Source: Excoecaria cochinchinensis (lineage: Eukaryota > Streptophyta > Magnoliopsida > Malpighiales > Euphorbiaceae). Taken from it: a DNA stretch of 64,000 nt. Shown piece after piece: positions 57,201 through 64,000 of the stretch. The stretch is taken from contig CANTUQ010000037.1 in NCBI GenBank assembly GCA_947683425.1, positions 5,534,501 through 5,598,500 of the forward strand, read 5' to 3'. The notes under the pieces are model-generated. The model searched no databases, was not told the origin of the DNA, and saw only the letters and a list, made by a program, of their open reading frames with translations. Made by a program: the position numbers and the translations under genes. Every line of letters starts with the position of its first letter. Position 1 is the stretch's first letter.

Positions 57201-57989
57201 ACTTTTTTTTTTTAAAAAAAAAATTTAAATTGACTAAAAACACTATAATTTTAAGCCCCCATTTTTCAAAATTAATTTTTTAAATATTTTTTATCATTTT
57301 CTAATTTTTCACTCTAAAATGCAAATTTGACGAGAAAACCATCACTTTTAACCTTTTAAGCCTGTGAAGGCAATTATCATCATTGGATAACTTCGATCTA
57401 GGCTTACTCAGGACCCGGTGTCTACATAAACATTCGTGATGAGCTATGGCTCAGTGGGGATGTAAATAAACAATACTATACTACAGATAAACCATGCATT
57501 AACATACCATAGCAACATACACAATAATTAAATGATAAACAAATATTCATTTTTCCCACACTTCATATCATTAAGTCACTAATAAACAATGTTATCGGAA
57601 ATGGCACAATCTCATGGCAATTTGTAACATGTATCATACTACTATAAACAACCTATGCAATAACAAACTTAGTATAGCCTGAACCAATACAGTAGTGGAT
57701 AACGGGTACACTATATTCCATTCAGGTACCAATCACTAGATTATTGGAGAGAACAGTATTAATATTAGAGATATATAAATCTCAAAACACTACATACCAA
57801 TTAGGTACCAACATTAACATTTGCAAACCCTTATAAGCATGCTTATCTATCCACGACTCGATTACAGGCTATAAATTCATTCACTTAATGTTTACATGCA
57901 TAATACATCTATCATCACTATATGCATAGTCATTCATAGGCAAAATAATAAAATTCATAAAAAATAAAATAAATAACTTACATTAAAAA

Positions 57990-58190
57990 ATCCAAGCAAT
58001 GTCGCGCTCGCGACAGAGCAAGGATATTTCTTCTGTCGCGTTCGCGATAGACAGAACACCACACGCACTTCTATTGTGCTGGCGATATCCCTCGCGCTTG
58101 TAACAGAACTCAATCCAGCAATATTCATCCTACGGGGTACTTTGTCGCGCCCGCGACCCTTGTCGCGCTCGCAATAGAACACAAATCTTA
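57990..58190 (-). repeat. 'gtcgcg' repeat cassette in LTR copy B
   Basis: Repeated 'tgtcgcgctcgcgacag' type palindromes separated by 20-50 bp, at the same distance from the LTR start (about 1.0-1.2 kb) as the unrelated repeats in copy A (45,628-45,895). Confidence 0.7.
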
Positions 58191-59191
58191 ACTCAAAGTT
58201 ACAAATTCACATACCTCCTTCAATCCTTATTCTTACTATTCAATTTACATGCACTCTAAGCTAGTCATCAATATAATTCATACCTTCCCCACAAACTTAT
58301 AGCTAATCAACACACTTATGTCTCATAATTATACCTACAATCAATATATATCCATAATCATTAACATGAATTTACACACCATCATACAAACAATCAAACA
58401 CAACATACTTTAATTAACAATAAGACTTTATCAATTTAACATGTTGCTCTAATTACAACCCAGTCATTAGAAGAGTTATTGAATCCTTCAAAACCCATGT
58501 TTTCCCAAATAATCAAATAGAGTCCCAAACCTCTTAGAAGCACTCCTTTAACTTTACAATCAAGTAGCTTTCTCTTTTTCCTTTGCTCTTTTACTTGATT
58601 CTCCAACTTACAAATCAACACATACACACATTCAAAATATAATTAAGGCTATGAATTGAAATCCAAATAAAAAAGAAGAAGAATACTTGACTCAAGCTTA
58701 CCTTTCTAACTTATTACTTGGTCCCCCTAATCAATGCAACTCTAGTCTTAGCAAATGAATGAAGAAGATGAAAAGAGCAAGAAAGGCACGAAGAAGGATG
58801 GGAAGTAAAAGGAAGAAGGCAGAAATGAAGAGAGTGGCCGGACCAAATGAAGACCAAGTGCTAAAATCAGCTTTTCAAAATCCTTTTATATTCATGTAGT
58901 TGCTAGGTGTCATGCTATAAGCTTTCCAATGCTAGGTGGCAACTTCCGACAATGACACTTGGCTTCAACTAACTCATTGTTAACATTAATTAATCCTACC
59001 TAATTTAATTAATCTTTACTTAGCACTAATCATGCAAGTTACTAATTAGTCACTAAACTATTTTTTTTCATGCAATTGGGTCCTAAATTCTTAATTATAA
59101 TCTAGTTTAATTACTATAAATCCTAAATTAAACCCATTTAATTACTCTAATCATGCTCAATACTTCTAGGGTCAATTTCGGGCTGTTACAT

Positions 59192-59925
59192 GAATGACAT
59201 GCAATGCAATATCCACAACTACATGCAAGCAGATAGATCCTTCCAATCTTATTACTCCTACACATGAGGTCGTGCAGTCTCTTTTCTAGGTGGGCTTGAT
59301 CCATGGGTTAACAGGGAACCCAATGGGCAGGATGGTGCGATGTGAAAAATCGGCAGCATAACATCTCGTATCTAAAGCATATACATATGGGTTTTGGCCA
59401 TTATGTATTTGAACACTTCAATCAAATTAAGATGGGCCCACCGAAGCATGAAAGCCTTTGACGAAAGACCACTTGATTTAGCTGATTTTGTCCAATATAT
59501 AATTGGCCACGTAGCAAACACAACATTATGGTAAATGTCACCTAGTTAAAGTTTCATTGCCATTACATGAGCTTTAGTCAAAGGTGATGATACTTTAGGT
59601 CTGCCCAAGCATGGTCCCTGCTAACGGGTCTAACTCATCATGAGCATAACGACCAATCGGGTCTCCATTTGATATACCATAATGGTACTAGGTTTGGGCT
59701 GGTGATTATCCTTAACACTTCCCCACATTGAGTGAAAGTAGAGTCGTGCTTCAGGAATGCAACAGGGCAAAATAAGGGGACATCTAGCATAGATATAAGG
59801 CTCTAGCATGGATGCAATACAAAATTTTTCAAAAAGAGAATGAATTTTAATTCATAAAAACCAATTATATTTTTAACCAAGACACTTTCGAAGCAAAGTC
59901 TCAAAGTCCCCAATGGAGTTGTTAC
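59192..59925 (-). other. Leader and primer site of the outer Tat element
   Basis: The minus-strand counterpart of 28,233-28,940: degenerate primer site TAACAACTCCATTGGGGAC at 59,906-59,924, then the shared leader blocks in order. LTR copy B cuts it at 59,191. Confidence 0.75.
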
Positions 59926-62038
59926 TGCGACGCATGCCGAACCCGATCATGTCCCAGGAGCCCGCTTTTAGGGCCTGAAAGGGTTCGCGTCTTTTAATTT
60001 TGGGTAAGATGAGATATTTTGGAATCTTTTTCCAATAGAATATTAGGGAAGTTCATCTAATCCCATGAAATCTATAGGCACTTTTGAGGTATTTTGGAGT
60101 CGCCACTCAATTTACAAGAATTTTAAAAAGTTCGTCTAACCTCGGGATATAAACCAGAGAGAGATTTGGAACTTTACTCTTATTAATGCCTTAGTTAATT
60201 ATAAATGGATTTTTGATATTAAATTTTCATCTCTAATCTCACACGATCATGCATTTAAAATAAGTCGTAGATTCAAGCAACGAGTAAAGCGGTAAAAAAT
60301 GATAAATTAAATAAATTACAAAATAAAATTGGGACAAAAATACAATCCCCCAAATTAAAATAAACAAAAATAAATAAATTGGGACAAAAAATACAATCCC
60401 CTAAAATAAGAAATTAAATAAATAAATAAAATTAACTTACTAAATAACATTAATAAATCAGGACATTTATTTAGAATATGAACATTAGTTCTTTCATGAT
60501 CACTTAGAAAATTGAAGAGCCATTTTTTTGGTGAATATTGAGAAAACAGGGATGAGTGATTCCATTTTGAGAAAAAAATAACTTTTCTTTTTAAAAGTAA
60601 GATTTTATTGGTTAAAAATTAGAACATTGGTCTCATTTTATTAGAAAAAAACCAATTTGTTAATAAAATATTTTTTTTTGTGATTTTTTTTTTGTGATGT
60701 GCATAAAATATACTAAATTTATTATAAATTACATAATAAAATAAATAAAAGAAAAATAATGAAAAATAATAAAAAATGACAAATCCAATCAAAAGGGCGC
60801 ATTCGAATCTCCATGTATCTCCATTTACAATTGAAAATGCTCATACAAAAATAATAAGAATTGTAGACAATGAAAACAAAATAAAAACTAATATTAGCAA
60901 ATAAATCTAAAAAAGTTAATCAACAAAATAATAAAAATAAACATTATCACATAAAATAATACAAATAAATATTGCATGATAAAATAAAATTAAAATCACA
61001 CTCAAAAAAACATACCACACAAAATATGGATTGAAATACACCAAAATGGGATGAAAAAAGTTTAAAAGTGCACGAAAGATAAAAATAAAGGTTGTGGCCA
61101 GGCAGGTCGCCCCTTACCTTCTTCCCGCCCTTCGCGGGCAGGAATAAGGCAGAGTAAAAGAACACACTTTTCCTTCAATGATCAATACAAAACTTGCAAA
61201 TTTATTTGGTTTTACATGACTTTATGTCATATAGATATGAAAAACAACTAAATTAACTTAAATCATAAACAAAAAACAACAAATCAAATAAATTGATCAT
61301 GCCAAATATTCAAAATTTAAGAACATTTAATGAAGGTGGAAGAATGAAGAAAAAAGAAAAAAAATACAATTGGGCCCAGAATTCTTTACCCTCAGAATTA
61401 TCAATTTGAAAAGTTAGACCGTGAATCCTTTTTCTTGTCAAATATCAAAGATTTGAAGAAGAAAAATCATTTTTCTTTTTTATCCCAAAAAAAATCTAGT
61501 CAATTCCCCCTCTTTTTCTCTCTCTAAAAAACTCTTTATATCTCCCAAAAATAGCTTTTAGGAAGCCATTAAATCAATTAAATTTCCATCAAAACGGAAA
61601 AAAAATTGATGTAACTTTCAAAATTCTTGGAAAAAATGAAAAAAAATAAAAAAACGGACAAAAGATAATTTTCGGCCAAAAACAGCGCCCAAGGGATTGC
61701 TGGAGGCGAGGGGCGGGCTGGGCAAGTGAGGGGCGGCCAGTAATGCAGTGAAGGGCGCGCTCGGCAGGCCTACGCGTGATGGGCGCCTGCCCTCGCGCGC
61801 CGACGGATGCAAGTTGTTGAAATTATATATTTTTTTTAAAGGAATTTTAACAAGAACACTAACACTTCAAACCTTCTTTTTTATTTTTATTTTTTAATAT
61901 ATATATATATATTTTTTATTTCTAAAAAGTAAATTTGATAAGTAAATCATCACTTCCAAACTTTTTGCCTATGAACAGGTACTTAATTTTATCATTGGGT
62001 GATCCTGATTTAGGTTATTTCGGGACCCGGTGTCTACT
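59926..62038 (-). repeat. 5' LTR of the outer Tat element
   Basis: 2,113 bp, starting TGCGACGCATGCC and ending GGTGTCTACT in plus coordinates (terminal base mutated). It pairs with 23,563-25,800. Differences include many substitutions and the single copy of the 70-bp segment duplicated in the other LTR. GC-rich blocks lie at 61,095-61,142 and 61,680-61,810. Confidence 0.88.
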
Positions 62039-62043
62039 TGGTG

Positions 62044-62540
62044 TCAAGTTGGAGATATGTTTGTTGTTTTGCCATTTCCATTTGATGCCCAATACAATAA
62101 TAAATGAGAAATATCGATGGAGATTGGCCCTGCCACTTGACAAAACCAGCCTCTAGATATTTATTGACATTTAGATGCCGATTATTGGTTTCTCCTTAAA
62201 ATAGATTATCTTGTATCAAAACTAGCTAATCTCCTCAAATACTGCACTGCATCTCTTGCCCAACTCAGTGTAAAGTTTTACCTGCAAGAATACATCACAA
62301 TATCCAAAAATTTGCAAGTGCACAACACAATATCCTTCCCAATAAACATGAATCCACTAAGAAAAATGTTAATAACATCTAAAGGGATGACACCTAGTGC
62401 TCAAAACAATAAACAAGACATGTTACATTGCTTTCTTGAAAATTTATTCCTGTAAAAGAACAAATTAGTTTTACTGTTCGAATGGAATAATCATCCATTT
62501 CTAGACCTCCAACTCATGGAAAAATAAAAAAAGAAAAAAC
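62044..62540. other. Unassigned flank right of the Tat nest
   Basis: It resumes host or older repeat DNA that was continuous with 23,440-23,562 before the outer insertion. No gene is supported, although this could be the 3' UTR or downstream region of the gene remnant at 62,541. Confidence 0.4.
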
Positions 62541-62786
62541 TTAAAACAAAAACTTCGCAGTCAAGCTGCAAAAGGAGTTTTGTTTCTTCCCCTTCTTGTT
62601 TTCTTGAGATTTCTTCCCTCCCTTTATCATTCTTGAAAGGATATCAGCCTGCTTTGTGTTTCCCTCCTAGTTAAGGCTCTTAATCAGTTCCTCACAGCTA
62701 CTCCAGTTAGTGGCACCTCCTTTCCCCATGATTTTACACAGTATTGAATATGCATTGAAGGTCTTCCCTTCACCTGCAGCATCTTT
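62541..62786 (-). pseudogene. Last exon of an unrecognised host gene, with an in-frame TAG
   Basis: On the minus strand an acceptor-like context (T-rich tract, then 'atttaaag' or 'ctgcag') leads into an open frame with 'GEGKTFNAYSILCKIMG', a 'NWSSCEELIKSLN' piece, then a TAG at 62,667-62,669. The same frame continues through 'ADILSRMIKGGKKSQ' and a Lys-rich stretch to a TAA at 62,541-62,543. The composition looks like real coding sequence. I do not recognise the family. Either the gene ends at the TAG and the tail is fortuitous, or the TAG is a nonsense mutation and this is a pseudogene. No upstream exon was found before the hairpin repeat at 62,805. Confidence 0.45.
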
Positions 62787-62804
62787 AAATAAAAAAAAAA
62801 ACGG

Positions 62805-62990
62805 AGTCAGAAACCGACATAAGAGAGTGTGGGTTTCTATCAAAATTCTAATAGAAACCGTCACTCCCTTATTCCAATTTGTGCTAGACCGACTAGACTC
62901 TATGCGCATCCCAAAAATTCAATTATTTTTACTATAGCCCAATTTTTCTATTTTTTTTTTTAAATACACCACTTTTAAAAAAACTCCTTG
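62805..62990 (+). repeat. Small hairpin repeat, copy 3
   Basis: 'cagaaaccgacataag' and 'gtgtgggtttct' form an imperfect hairpin, followed by 'cccaatttttctattttttt' and 'aaatacaccacttttaa', the same order as copies 1 and 2. It lies in what would be the intron upstream of the exon at 62,541-62,786. Confidence 0.55.
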
Positions 62991-63569
62991 AAAAGCTTAC
63001 AGGTTATGTCATCTTTCTCTCCTTGATGGGAGCTTGAATGGACGGAAAGACATTAGGGGGCTTTAAGATTATTGAAGTTTTTGTTACATGAATTTATAGT
63101 GATTTTTATATTATAAATTGACATGAACTTTGTTATTACAAAGTTGATAATATAAGGAACCAATTGTTCAAATTACCCGAGTTCATGTCATGATATATCC
63201 TACAATACAAAACTAAAATTTGGAATCTCTAAAAATTTGGAGTTATGTATCGCTCTTTATTGCATTATGGTAGATTGAGATGAAGCTAGATTTTTGTGGA
63301 ATTTTATTAAAATAAAACGCATAGATCATACTAAATAACAAGTACTACATTAAACACTTTAGTAAAGTACACAATTAAAGATGAAAATTACAAAGGACTA
63401 ATGTCCTCATTGGGAAACTTAATGGATATTAACCCTAACTTTATAGTGCATGCTCATTAGAAACCCCAGATCCATGCATGCCTTTTATTTTCATGTACGC
63501 CTTTTATTTTTTTCATGCTCATATTTAAGTTATTAGATACATACACACAAATTTTTTTTTCTTTTAATT
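62991..63569. other. 3' flank of the glycine-rich protein gene
   Basis: AT-rich, no ORF. It probably includes the 3' UTR of the gene on its right; AATAAA-like words occur (for example 'aaaataaaa' on the minus strand near 63,485-63,510), but none is decisive. Confidence 0.4.
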
Positions 63570-64000
63570 TCAAGATCGTATTTTCCTTTGCTTTCTAGCA
63601 GCACTTTCATTAGCCTTGTTATTAGCTTGATATCCGCCCCCGCTCCCACCGCCACCACCTTAATATCCTCTTCCACTGCTGCCACCGCTACTGCCACTAC
63701 CACCTTGATCTCCACCACCACTACTACTGCTACCACTTCCGCCACTACCACCACCACCATAACTACCGCCACCACTACCACTTTCGTTGCCACCATGACT
63801 CCCACCATCGCCACCGCTACCACCATGGCCACTGCCGCTGCCACCGCCACCACCATGGCCACTGCCACCGCCACCGCCACCACCATAACCACCACCACCG
63901 CCACCACCATAACCACCGCCGCCACTACTGCCACCACCTCCATGGCCGCCGCCGCCGCCACCTCCACTGCCGCCTCTACCATGGCCACCACTGCTGCCAC
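63570..64000 (-). CDS. Glycine-rich protein, 3' part (5' end beyond the window)
   Basis: Read on the minus strand in the frame starting at 63,998, the product is almost pure Gly with interspersed Ser, His and Tyr: repeats of 'GGGGGY', 'GGSGGG' and 'GSGHGG'. A TAA occurs at 63,660-63,662 after 'SSGRGY'. The same frame then continues 30 codons ('GGGGSGGGYQ', then a basic tail ending 'RKQRKIRS') to a TGA at 63,570-63,572. Because Gly-rich coding continues past the TAA, and Gln follows GY elsewhere in the tail, the TAA may be a CAA-to-TAA mutation. Otherwise the protein simply ends there. Plant glycine-rich proteins of this type are cell-wall or RNA-associated; no RNA-binding domain or signal peptide is in view. 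The long Val/Ala frame on the same strand is a shadow. Confidence 0.7.

Larger units (their letters stand above)
53920..57426 (-). mobile_element. Tat-type solo LTR, TSD TAAAC
   Basis: It begins TGTGATGCGCGCC and ends GGTGTCTACA in plus coordinates, flanked by TAAAC at 53,915-53,919 and 57,427-57,431. Its U5 side (53,920-54,300) matches the U5 of the inner element (reverse of 27,870-28,232). Its U3 carries a different GC-rich cassette (56,930-57,200). Removing the hAT MITE leaves about 2.8 kb. Confidence 0.88.
53575..59191 (-). mobile_element. LTR of the second family (copy B), split by a Tat solo LTR
   Basis: The minus strand starts TGTAACAGCCCGAAATTGACC at 59,191, adjacent to the outer element's leader. 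It shows the same layout as copy A (5'-UTR zone at 58,700-58,860, repeat cassette at 57,990-58,190, 'cccgtgtaggtttataggtt' at 53,895-53,914). It is interrupted by 53,920-57,426. The 3' terminus (expected near 53,575) is not recognisable and no TSD was found, so the end has probably been deleted. Confidence 0.6.
23563..62038 (-). mobile_element. Outer Tat-type Ty3/gypsy element, gag-only, expanded by nested insertions
   Basis: The two minus-strand LTRs (23,563-25,800 and 59,926-62,038) are flanked by TGGTG at 23,558-23,562 and 62,039-62,043. The retained own sequence is the 3' LTR, 25,801-25,936, 35,445-39,687, 53,406 to about 53,575, 59,192-59,925 and the 5' LTR. Everything else is later insertions. 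Own coding content is gag only; no protease, RT, RNase H or integrase motif was found in any retained segment. Gag form, LTR style and 3' tandem repeats fit the Tat clade (Tat/Ogre relatives). Being interrupted by all the others, it is the oldest insertion of the nest. Confidence 0.82.

Noticed and set aside
56852..57283. Ala/Arg-rich frames on both strands
   Set aside because: They arise from the CpG-rich cassette; several frames are open at once, which is expected for GC-rich DNA. The same applies to 25,285-25,633 and 51,170-51,423.
63533..64000. 155-codon Val/Ala-rich minus-strand frame
   Set aside because: It is the shifted frame of the glycine-rich protein; the Gly frame has the biologically usual composition.
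1..64000. tRNA, rRNA or bacterial-type operon features
   Set aside because: No cloverleaf-like sequence with box A/B, rRNA text, Shine-Dalgarno spaced ORF series or origin was recognised on either strand.

Overview
The window is plant nuclear DNA, almost certainly from an angiosperm. It is AT-rich, has no compact gene array or operon structure, and consists almost wholly of nested transposable elements typed from their termini, target-site duplications (TSDs), primer sites and coding motifs. Host coding signal is weak and confined to the right end: the last exon of an unrecognised, possibly broken gene near 62.5-62.8 kb, and the 3' end of a glycine-rich protein gene at 63.57-64.0 kb. I cannot name the species.

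Layout. 0-1.5 kb: decayed hAT-like repeat and a Mutator-type foldback MITE (550-984). 1,537-11,415: a complete-length minus-strand Ty1/copia element of SIRE/Maximus (Sirevirus) type with ATACG duplication, tRNA-iMet primer site, broken gag-pol and an intact extra 504-codon ORF in the env-like position. 11.47-16.08 kb: an older copia pol remnant (+) interrupted by a CACTA transposon (11,942-15,097, TSD TTA) and a Mutator MITE (15,258-15,777, 9-bp TSD). 16.6-17.6 kb: hAT-like element with a GC-rich core. 18.6-23.5 kb: LTR fragment, GC-rich repeat, Mutator-like transposase remnant, and two copies of a small hairpin repeat.

23,563-62,038 is one Ty3/gypsy Tat-type element on the minus strand (TSD TGGTG), expanded to 38.5 kb by insertions. 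Inside it are: a young complete element on the plus strand (25,937-35,444, TSD ATTGT); a 5'-truncated plus-strand relative (40,896-53,405) that itself contains a solo LTR (44,586-47,385, TSD GAACC); fragments of two further LTRs of that second family (39,688-40,895 plus; about 53,575-59,191 minus); and a Tat solo LTR (53,920-57,426, TSD TAAAC) that carries a hAT MITE (55,042-55,725, TSD ATACACAT).

None of the three Tat-type elements retains recognisable protease, reverse transcriptase, RNase H or integrase. They keep LTRs, primer site, a long conserved leader, all or part of gag and large 3' tandem-repeat arrays, so they look like gag-only non-autonomous elements mobilised by a partner elsewhere. 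The most interesting signals are a UAG codon at the same gag position in two opposite-strand copies, 3' minisatellites that share a monomer core between elements, and LTRs whose sequence-variable cassettes sit at a constant offset. All coordinates and identities were read by eye; no alignment or database search was run.
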